In this document: in pieces, positions 6,436 to 11,672 of the stretch
Layout: each line of letters begins with the position of its first letter
Numbering within the stretch: position 1 is the stretch's first letter
From: Succinatimonas sp. UBA7265
Lineage (GTDB): Bacteria > Pseudomonadota > Gammaproteobacteria > Enterobacterales > Succinivibrionaceae
Direction: 5' to 3'
Length of the DNA: 11,672 nt
Assembly (NCBI GenBank): GCA_002473165.1
Contig: DKSD01000055.1
Span: 1-11,672, forward strand
Translations under genes and position numbers: made by a program
The notes under the pieces: generated by a model
What the model saw: the letters and a program-made list of their open reading frames with translations, nothing else
Told to the model about the DNA's origin: nothing
Databases searched by the model: none

Positions 6436-6561
6436 ATGCATGTCGTCAGATGTATCGAAGCACTGTTCTTATGCGACGACTGGTTAAAGCTCTATAACGG
6501 CTTAAGCCGCATGAAACCTCACTACAGCTATCTTGAGAGCCTTCTTAAAAAAAACAGTTGA
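6436..6561 (+). CDS. Possible small protein downstream of the transporter, unrecognised
   Basis: A 41-codon ORF starting MHVVRCIEALFLCDDW and ending LLKKNS, 8 bp after the transporter pair. GAGAG lies about 7 nt before its ATG. The sequence is mildly amphipathic with basic and acidic residues and two cysteines. I do not recognise it. Its reading frame is open further upstream, but only as a shadow of the transporter gene. It contains the 12-bp palindrome CGGCTTAAGCCG (6498-6509). Confidence 0.25.
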   Translation: MHVVRCIEALFLCDDWLKLYNGLSRMKPHYSYLESLLKKNS

Positions 6562-6660
6562 TTTCAAAGCGATCAAACCGAGACTAATGCCCAAGCTAAT
6601 GCTATAACGGCAAACAAAAAAATTCTAATTTACTAAAAATAAAACTTAAAAATCGTAATT

Positions 6661-6684
6661 TATCACCTAAAAAGGTGATATAAT
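6661..6684 (+). promoter_or_regulatory. hicAB promoter with palindromic operator
   Basis: TATCACCT-AAAA-AGGTGATA (6661-6680) is a perfect 8-bp inverted repeat, and its last two bases begin a consensus -10 box TATAAT (6679-6684). The -35 region is AT-rich without a clear hexamer. A dimeric HicB bound here would block RNA polymerase, as known for HicB autoregulation. The operator role is inferred from position. Confidence 0.75.
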
Positions 6685-6732
6685 TTAGTCAAAGATTCGT
6701 TATGCTCTTTGCTAAGTTTTTTGGTGAACAAG

Positions 6733-6912
6733 TTGAAATATAGTGAACTTATAAAAGAGCTGAAAAATAACGGCGCTTACTTTTTTGAACACGGTTCAAA
6801 CCATGATCTTTGGAAAAACAAGAACGGTCAGATTTTCGCGGTACCTCGTCATTCTGCAAAGGAAGTCCCGACAGGAACCTGCAAGAAGTTGCTGAAGCAT
6901 GCCAAAGTGTGA
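6733..6912 (+). CDS. hicA: HicA-type toxin, mRNA interferase (YcfA family)
   Basis: Small ribosome-independent RNase toxin, 59 aa with the start chosen here, the canonical length. Seen: KYSELIKELKNNGAYF at the start of the dsRBD-like fold, GSNHDLW with the catalytic histidine, FAVPRHSAKEVPTGT, and a C-terminal helix. I chose TTG 6733 because family homology begins at (M)KYSELIK and GGTGA lies 5 nt upstream; longer versions would begin at TTG 6709. A rare start codon would keep toxin levels low. The antitoxin starts 13 bp after the stop. The region is more AT-rich than its surroundings, which suggests recent acquisition. Confidence 0.92.
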   Translation: MKYSELIKELKNNGAYFFEHGSNHDLWKNKNGQIFAVPRHSAKEVPTGTCKKLLKHAKV

Positions 6913-6925
6913 GATTTTAAAATCT

Positions 6926-7369
6926 ATGAAGTTCAACATTAAAGATTATTTGTTTTACCCCGCGATTATTCAAAGAGACGAAGACGGGACTGCCTGGGAC
7001 GTGGAAATCCGCGGCTGGGATGGCGCAGTGACGTTCGGCAGATCCTTCGAAGAAGCCAAAGTTATGGCGCAAGCGGTGATCATTGACATGGCAGCAGGTT
7101 ATGTCAAAGATCGCAAATTGATCCCTCCTGCCTGCAAAGGGGAACCAGGAGACGAACTGATTAGGATTCCATATGACATTGCGCTTAAGTTCATTATCCG
7201 AAACGTTATTACGGAAGGCAGATTTCATCTCGCAGGGATCGCTAAGATGTTAAACTGCTCCCCGCAAAAAGTTGATCACGTATTGAATTTTCACAGGAGT
7301 ACAAAACTCGACAGTCTGGCAAAGATCTTGGCGGCCGTGCACGTCCCGTTCTCAGTCACAGCAGGTTAA
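6926..7369 (+). CDS. hicB: HicB-type antitoxin, long form with C-terminal DNA-binding domain
   Basis: Antitoxin of the preceding HicA, 147 aa. The N-terminal part (YPAIIQRDEDGTAWDVEIRGW, then TFGRSFEEAKVMAQAVI) is the partly degraded RNase H-like HicB fold that covers the toxin. The linker LIRIPYDIALKFII and the C-terminal HTH (IAKMLNCSPQKVDHVL, then HRSTKLDSLAKIL) match the long HicB type, whose HTH binds the operon's own operator. I chose ATG 6926, where homology begins; an upstream ATG at 6899 lies inside hicA. It probably binds the palindrome at 6661-6680. Confidence 0.92.
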   Translation: MKFNIKDYLFYPAIIQRDEDGTAWDVEIRGWDGAVTFGRSFEEAKVMAQAVIIDMAAGYVKDRKLIPPACKGEPGDELIRIPYDIALKFIIRNVITEGRFHLAGIAKMLNCSPQKVDHVLNFHRSTKLDSLAKILAAVHVPFSVTAG

Positions 7370-8040
7370 ACGCAATAAAACTGACTAAGTTCACTGCCAT
7401 AATTGCAATTTTCGATATAAAAACGTTGTAGCACGGCTTTTAGCGAGTCAGTGCCGCCTGCCGGTTTAACTGAGAACGAGGTCCATGATAAACTGGTCGT
7501 GCGTCTAACGCAGCCGCGGCTGATGTGAGTGCTAATCGTCTCAGCCGCGGCCCTCCATTCAGAAAGACCTCTCTTTTATTATCCGCCGATCATCTCCGCA
7601 GGCAGGTTTTTGCCGGGTTCAGGCATTCGTTTTCATGATCCCGCTCACTGAGAACCGCATGCATGGATCGGAGCGCCGAATTAAGCGGACAGGATCGCCG
7701 CGCAAGAAAGAAAAAAGCGCTTTTTTAGAAGTGGTGCGACGAAGATCAGAGCTGAGATCTCAAAACCGAGGCAGCGGGAGGAGGAGCGCTCACGGTTTCC
7801 AAGAGGATGAAGATCTGCGATGAGATCGGCAGGTCCTGAGATCTGCGGTTTGAAGAACGGTTCACGGTAATTTGAGGACGCGAGATCCTGCGGTGATGAT
7901 CTGAGATGAGCCTGGCGTTGAATACCCTGTTTAACGCTACCGAGGGCAGGAAACACTCTTCGCGCTCTGCCCGCTTTGAAGGCCGCAACTGTGGCACAAA
8001 CGCTGCGCCAAAAGCCGTTCCTGCGGGCTGAAATTCGTTG
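7370..8040. other. Long intergenic region, no supported gene
   Basis: About 670 bp with no gene I can defend. Short ORFs on both strands (7635-7823, 7681-7956, 7746-7997) are rich in Arg and Ser, lack ribosome sites and overlap one another, which is typical of chance frames in GC-rich DNA. It holds a GC-rich inverted repeat (7513-7551), a 16-bp A6-GCGC-T6 palindrome (7711-7726) and imperfect repeats of GAGATC-TGCGGT type between about 7750 and 7910. Some of it may be decayed coding DNA. Confidence 0.5.
7513..7551. repeat. Perfect 11-bp GC-rich inverted repeat
   Basis: GCCGCGGCTGA (7513-7523) and TCAGCCGCGGC (7541-7551) pair perfectly across a 17-nt loop. Each arm also contains the self-complementary core GCCGCGGC. 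No T run follows on either strand, so it is not a standard terminator. It lies about 140 bp after hicB. Confidence 0.6.
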
Positions 8041-8041
8041 T

Positions 8042-8130
8042 TTCGATCAAAACGACATCGCGATGATAATAGGATCGAAAATGCGTTATACTTCGATCAA
8101 AAGTACATCGTGATGTAATTTAGATCGGAA
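8042..8130. promoter_or_regulatory. Tandem dyad operators 50 bp apart and likely ATPase promoter
   Basis: Copy 1 (8042-8079) reads TTCGATC, AAAACGA, CATCGCGATG, ATAATA, GGATCGAA. Copy 2 (8092-8129) reads TTCGATC, AAAAGTA, CATCGTGATG, TAATTTA, GATCGGA. Each has a central palindrome and near-inverted ends, and equivalent bases are exactly 50 bp apart. TATACT (8087-8092) between them is a good -10 box, with a weak ATGATA -35 (8063-8068) at 18-bp spacing. The sites thus cover the -35 region and the start of transcription, which suggests repression, perhaps by the ATPase's own winged-helix region. Confidence 0.65.
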
Positions 8131-8138
8131 GAAAGATT

Positions 8139-9395
8139 GTGTACCTCTCAAGAACAGTCGAAAAGCTGATCACCAAGACCGCAACGTCTTTCCCTGTCGT
8201 CGTGGTTTACGGGCCGCGGCAGGTCGGCAAGTCCACCACGGTTTTGCACATGTTCGGCAAACACTGCCAGTGCGTCACGCTTGACGATGCTGACGATCGC
8301 ATGCTCGCGACGGAAAACCCAAGGCTGTTTCTTGAAACCTACCCCTGGCCGGTAATCATCGATGAGATCCAGAAAGCCCCTGCCCTGCTCGATGCCATCA
8401 AGATAGCTGTCGATAAACAGAAATACCTTTGGCTTAACGAGAACCGCAAACCGGAGCTCATGTATATCCTGACGGGCTCAAACCGTTTTGAGCTCCAGCA
8501 AGGGATCTCGGATTCATTGGCAGGCAGATGCGGCATCGTGGAGATGGACAGCCTGAGCGCAGCCGAGAAATATCACGCGGGGGCCACGGAGTTCTTCCCT
8601 GATCTCGAAAACCTGCGCTCGTGCGAGCGCGAGGCGCATGCTGAATACAGAAGCAGATCAGCGGTTTTCCAGGATATTTTTCAAGGCGGCATGCCTGAGA
8701 TCGTGGAAGGCGGCGCCAATCGCGAGCTTTACTACAAGTCCTACATCGACACCTACATCGAGAAGGACGTCAGACAGCTCATCGACGCTGCAAAAGAGCT
8801 GCAGTTCCGCAAGTTCATATCTGTGCTCGCTTTAAGAACCGGCCAGGAACTCAAATACGACCGTCTGGCCGCGGACGCCGGGATAGACGCGCGCACCTGC
8901 AAGAGGTGGATCTCGATCCTCGAGACCTCTGGGCTCATTTATCTGCTGCAGCCATACTCAGCGAACCTGTCAAAGCGGATCATCAAAGCCCCAAAGATCT
9001 ATTTTATGGACACAGGCCTGTGCGCTGCGCTGTGCAAGTGGCCGAACGCGCAGATGCTTGAAGACTGCGCCATGTCAGGGGCTTTCTTTGAAACTTATGT
9101 AGTCTCTGAGATTGTGAAGAACCTGCGCGCCAACGGCCGCGATCCGGATTCATTGCTCTTTTATTACCGCGATATCGACCAAAAGGAGATCGATCTTATC
9201 TATGCCGCCGCAGGCAGGATTTACCCGCTTGAGATCAAAAAAGGGCTCGCACCTTCCAAACCTGACAAGAACTTCTCTGTGCTCAAAAAATTCAACGTGC
9301 CTGCGGGAACCGGCATCGTCATAGACTGTTGCGAGAAGATGAGGCCAATCAGCGAGGAGGCGTGGAGTTTTCCGGTTTATTTGCTGGGGATGTGA
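8139..9395 (+). CDS. AAA-family ATPase with DUF4143 (winged helix plus nuclease-like C-terminus)
   Basis: 418 aa, predicted soluble. Seen: Walker A GPRQVGKST (25-33), Walker B VIIDEIQ (72-78), sensor-like LTGSNR (111-116), DTYIEKDV (204-211) at the start of the DUF4143 part, an HTH-like stretch near 238-270 (LAADAGIDARTCKRWISILETSGLI), YFMDTGL (288-294), and a PD-(D/E)xK-like end with EIDLI (350-354) and LEIKKG (364-369). The family is common and often multi-copy in gut anaerobes and archaea. Its function is not established; roles in DNA handling, mobile elements or stress have been suggested. The GTG start has GGAAG/GAAAG upstream. It is monocistronic and faces a second DUF4143 gene fragment. 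Confidence 0.88.
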   Translation: MYLSRTVEKLITKTATSFPVVVVYGPRQVGKSTTVLHMFGKHCQCVTLDDADDRMLATENPRLFLETYPWPVIIDEIQKAPALLDAIKIAVDKQKYLWLNENRKPELMYILTGSNRFELQQGISDSLAGRCGIVEMDSLSAAEKYHAGATEFFPDLENLRSCEREAHAEYRSRSAVFQDIFQGGMPEIVEGGANRELYYKSYIDTYIEKDVRQLIDAAKELQFRKFISVLALRTGQELKYDRLAADAGIDARTCKRWISILETSGLIYLLQPYSANLSKRIIKAPKIYFMDTGLCAALCKWPNAQMLEDCAMSGAFFETYVVSEIVKNLRANGRDPDSLLFYYRDIDQKEIDLIYAAAGRIYPLEIKKGLAPSKPDKNFSVLKKFNVPAGTGIVIDCCEKMRPISEEAWSFPVYLLGM

Positions 9396-9408
9396 GGTCT
9401 GACACCGC

Positions 9409-9475
9409 GCATGCCCATGAGGATGAAACTAAGTATGCCCAGGCAAATATACATCGTCAGGTGATCCGGGCATGC
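9409..9475. repeat. 8-bp inverted repeat between convergent DUF4143 genes
   Basis: GCATGCCC (9409-9416) and GGGCATGC (9468-9475) are inverted copies separated by 51 bp; a further ATGCCC lies at 9435-9440. They occupy the 91-bp gap between two convergent genes. No T run follows, so a terminator is not clear. Confidence 0.3.
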
Positions 9476-9486
9476 TGAATTAAACG

Positions 9487-10161
9487 TCAGTCTTTAAGGC
9501 AGCCAACAGGCACCACGTAAACTCCGTCTTTGCGGCGATATGCATAAGGGCCTACTCCGGTTAACACCATAAGGAACGCCGGCGCCGGCATTTTTGAAGT
9601 ATCGATTTTCGAGGCGAGTTTCTTAAGCGTGCCCGCTCCTTCTTCGATCAACGCATCGCCGCCCAGTTTGATCTCGGTTAAGCCGTATTGCCCGTTGGGC
9701 AGGTGTACCACAGCATCGCATTCAAGATCGTTTTTGTCGCGGTAATGGAAGATCTTGCCGCCGAACGCATCTGCGTAAACCCTGAGATCTCTCACGCACA
9801 GCGTCTTAAACAAAGCGCCCATGGTCTCCAGATCGTTGACAAGATCGCGAGGCCTGGCGACTAACGACGCTGCTGCGATCGCCGGATCGACAAAATACCT
9901 GACGTCGGAGAGCCTGATCGGAGTTTTGGACCGCAGAAACGGCCTCCACGCCGACATTTCCTCGACCACAAAGATCTTCTCAAGCGCGCGCAGATAACCA
10001 GTGACAGTCGCTGTCTGCGCGCTCTCGCCGCTGCCGGCCATGTCAGCGGCGATCATGCTTTCGGACGTCTGAGTTCCTTGGTGGCGGGCATATGAACGCA
10101 TAAGGCTTAAAACTTTTCGCGGATCTCTTTTAATTCCGTCAGTGCGGCTGATGTCCGGTAA
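9487..10161 (-). pseudogene. DUF4143 ATPase C-terminal fragment, cut by the IS element
   Basis: C-terminal half of a second DUF4143 ATPase, from a subfamily different from the one at 8139. The first ATG (10101) does not mark the true start: family sequence continues in frame upstream, reading DISRTDGIKRDPRKVLSL before MRSYARHQGTQ, up to about 10155-10161, where a TAG (10164-10162) and the IS begin. Seen: RSYARHQGTQTSES, YLRALEKIFVVEEMSAWRP, the RSK..IRLS.. and YFVDPAIAAASL blocks typical of DUF4143, then a nuclease-like DLECDAVV with LTEIKLGG. The Walker A/B domain is missing here and should lie beyond the IS, outside the window. Probably inactivated by the insertion. Confidence 0.8.
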
Positions 10162-10201
10162 CTAATGAAATGGACCCCACGAGTTCTTGAACCGAGTCAG
10201 A

Positions 10202-10219
10202 GATAAACGATGGTTTATC
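10202..10219. promoter_or_regulatory. Inverted repeat upstream of the transposase gene
   Basis: GATAAAC-GATG-GTTTATC is a perfect 7-bp repeat with a 4-nt loop. TATATT (10223-10228) lies just downstream and could be a -10 box, with no clear -35. The repeat may be an operator or part of an RNA hairpin at the IS left end. Confidence 0.35.
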
Positions 10220-10264
10220 AGCTATATTCAGTTTAGCTTCAACAAAAACTGAGGAGTCCTGACC

Positions 10265-11380
10265 ATGATTATAAGTGATATTTCCGAAGGCTTTGATGTC
10301 ATCATTGGCGTTGACACTTCTAAGAATTCTTTCTACTGCTGCACGATCACCAAAGTGAAAGGCGATCAGGGCAAGATCAAAAAGCTCAGCAGATCGAAGT
10401 TCGAGCGCATGGCCGCGGAAACCGGCAGCAAGACGCTGATCTTCATGGAAGCCTGCTCCGGCAGCAACCACTGGTACCGCGCGTTCACCGCGGCCGGCGC
10501 CACGGTGAAGCTCATAGCCCCGCAGCACGTCAAGAAGTACCTGCCCAACCGCAGGGTCAAGAACGACGCCAACGACGCCAGAGCCATCCTGGAATGCGGC
10601 CTGAGCGCAACCACGCACTTTGTCAAACCCAAAACCCAGGATCAGCAGGATCTGGCCATACTCCACACCCTGCGCAGAACAACCATCAGCGACAGGGTCG
10701 GGCTCTCCAACCGCATCAGAGGCCTGCTCACGGAATACAACGTCATTTGCGCCCGCGGCAGGGCTGCGTTCGAGAACGAGCTGCCAGAACTCATGGAAAA
10801 ATGCGAATCGCTGTGCAACCAGACCGTGGTCAAACACCTCAAGTCGCTGTTTGCTGAGTACTACCGGCTCCGCGACAAGGAGAAAGAGCTCGACGAGGAC
10901 ATCAGGCGGCTGGCGCAGAAAGATCCGCTCGTTGACATTGCTATGAGCTGCCACGGCGTCGGCGAGGTAACCGCCTCGGCTCTGGTGGCCGAGATCGGCG
11001 ACGCCTCTGCCTTCACGCGCGGCAAAGAGCTTGCCGCCAACTACGGCCTGGTCCCTTCGCAGCATTCCACCGGAGGCAGGGAGCGAACGGGAAGCATCAC
11101 CAAGACCGGCAGCGTCTACATCCGATCTCTGATGGTGCAGTGCGCAAACTCCATCGCCCTGTACGCGAAAAAGCGGCTTGACGAAGGAAAAGACGATCAG
11201 TTTGACCGCTACATCCTCAGGCTGATGTCGCGGATGTCCAGGGCGAAGGCAATCGTGGCTCTGGCCAACAAACTCCTGCGCACGCTGTGGGCGATGCTCA
11301 GGAGCCGCAAGAAATTCGAGCCGAAATCGGCAGATCCAGAGAAAGAAAGCCCGATCTCCGATGCGGCGTGCCTGCTTTAA
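10265..11380 (+). CDS. IS110/IS1111-family DEDD transposase (recombinase)
   Basis: 371 aa, full length for the family. The N-terminal RuvC-like DEDD domain shows GVDTSKNSF (D17), MEACSGS (E62) and NDANDARAI (D101, D104). A coiled-coil linker follows around 170-215 (YYRLRDKEKELDEDIRRL). The C-terminal Transposase_20 domain has GVGEVTASALVAEIGD (231-246) and GLVPSQHSTGGRERTGSITKTGS (261-283 region) with the conserved serine near 268-269. These enzymes are now known to be guided by an RNA transcribed from the element's own noncoding end. ATG 10265 has GAGGAG 8 nt upstream. The gene is intact, so the element may be active. A long antisense ORF here is a codon-bias shadow. Confidence 0.96.
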   Translation: MIISDISEGFDVIIGVDTSKNSFYCCTITKVKGDQGKIKKLSRSKFERMAAETGSKTLIFMEACSGSNHWYRAFTAAGATVKLIAPQHVKKYLPNRRVKNDANDARAILECGLSATTHFVKPKTQDQQDLAILHTLRRTTISDRVGLSNRIRGLLTEYNVICARGRAAFENELPELMEKCESLCNQTVVKHLKSLFAEYYRLRDKEKELDEDIRRLAQKDPLVDIAMSCHGVGEVTASALVAEIGDASAFTRGKELAANYGLVPSQHSTGGRERTGSITKTGSVYIRSLMVQCANSIALYAKKRLDEGKDDQFDRYILRLMSRMSRAKAIVALANKLLRTLWAMLRSRKKFEPKSADPEKESPISDAACLL

Positions 11381-11653
11381 GCAGCGTATTAACAACAGAA
11401 TTACCAAAGACTGAGGTAAACAGGTTCCCTTCCGAGGGAATGCGGCGAGAAAATTGATCTGCATGGCATAAAAGGTGACACCTGGCAGTGCGAAACCAAT
11501 AGACGACAGGGATGCTCTGACATCGCGTAACTGATCTGGAACACTGCCGCGCGTACTTCATGCGGGGTTCGATCCACAAGCGATCCTAAAAAGCCCGGAT
11601 ATATGACAGCATCACTTACTTTTGCCAAAAAAGATCAAAATTCCGCTTGCAAT
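11381..11653 (+). ncRNA. Candidate bridge/seek RNA region at the IS right end
   Basis: The noncoding stretch between the transposase stop and the right inverted repeat. In IS1111-type elements the guide RNA is encoded downstream of the transposase (established for the group; not tested here). Seen: hairpin TTCCCT-TCCG-AGGGAA (11425-11440), and a long-range stem GGCAGTG (11484-11490) with CACTGCC (11542-11548) enclosing a 51-nt loop, the sort of large loop that holds guides. GTAACT (11527-11532) in that loop repeats GTAACT (10158-10163) just outside the left inverted repeat. The ends of any RNA cannot be set from sequence alone. Confidence 0.45.
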
Positions 11654-11672
11654 CTCGCGGGGTCCATATATG

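Larger units (their letters stand above)
10170..11667 (+). mobile_element. IS110-family insertion sequence, IS1111-type
   Basis: ATGGACCCCACGAG (10170-10183) and CTCGCGGGGTCCAT (11654-11667) are 14-bp inverted repeats with one mismatch and flank one DEDD transposase gene. IS110-group elements usually lack inverted repeats, while IS1111-type elements carry subterminal ones, so this fits IS1111. The true tips probably lie a few bases outside the repeats. ATG occurs just outside both (10165-10167 and 11670-11672) and might be a shared core, but the boundary is not settled. The noncoding left part is about 80 bp and the right part about 285 bp. It interrupts a DUF4143 gene. Confidence 0.88.

Noticed and set aside
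7711..7726. A6-GCGC-T6 palindrome as a terminator
   Set aside because: The stem consists only of A-T pairs and no gene ends nearby, so termination is not supported.
7635..7997. Overlapping short frames on both strands after hicB
   Set aside because: Arg/Ser-rich, overlapping each other in several frames, without ribosome sites or recognisable motifs.
10139..11464. 441-codon open frame on the minus strand opposite the transposase
   Set aside because: It is fully antisense to a clear IS110-family transposase, has no ribosome site or family motifs, and has the Gly/Arg/Ala-rich makeup of a shadow frame in GC-rich DNA.
11563..11582. GGGGTTCGATCCAC, similar to a tRNA T-arm
   Set aside because: The stem around TTCGATC does not pair properly, and there is no acceptor stem or anticodon arm at the right distances.
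1..11672. CRISPR array, tRNA or rRNA genes, phage genes
   Set aside because: No regularly spaced direct repeats, no cloverleaf, no rRNA-like segments and no phage structural proteins were seen on either strand.

Overview
The window looks like chromosomal DNA from a GC-rich proteobacterium. The CysM-like/MccA C-terminus, the E. coli-like AsnA and the long-form HicB suggest a gammaproteobacterium. Paired half-size chromate (CHR) transporters and several DUF4143 ATPases would suit a gut or rumen anaerobe such as a Succinivibrionaceae relative, but that placement is a guess from protein flavour and not a match to a named genome. GATC and GCGATCGC words are frequent.

Layout. Positions 261-3550 (minus strand) hold a cysteine operon. 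It begins with a short leader peptide carrying four consecutive Cys codons (3413-3424). A mutually exclusive antiterminator/terminator pair follows (3349-3406), then a class I SAM methyltransferase (2457-3293), an MccB-type cystathionine gamma-lyase (1225-2391), an MccA-type cystathionine beta-synthase (300-1211) and a strong terminator (261-290). Together these encode reverse transsulfuration (homocysteine to cystathionine to cysteine), apparently controlled by charged Cys-tRNA through ribosome-mediated attenuation. This is the most interesting system in the window.

Positions 3844-5040 (plus) hold asnA, ammonia-dependent asparagine synthetase, with a good terminator. Positions 5260-6427 (plus) hold a two-gene CHR-family transporter made of two half-size subunits. 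Positions 6661-7369 form an AT-rich island with a hicA-hicB toxin-antitoxin pair and a perfect palindromic operator inside its promoter. Positions 7370-8040 contain no gene I can support, but do contain a long GC-rich inverted repeat.

Positions 8042-9395 hold an AAA/DUF4143 ATPase preceded by two copies of a dyad element spaced exactly 50 bp apart around its likely promoter. Positions 9487 to about 10161 (minus) hold the C-terminal half of a second DUF4143 ATPase, cut off by an IS110-family (IS1111-type) element at about 10170-11667. That element has subterminal inverted repeats, a DEDD transposase and a structured noncoding right end that is the expected place for a bridge/seek RNA. The window stops at the right edge of the IS, so the rest of the interrupted gene is not visible.
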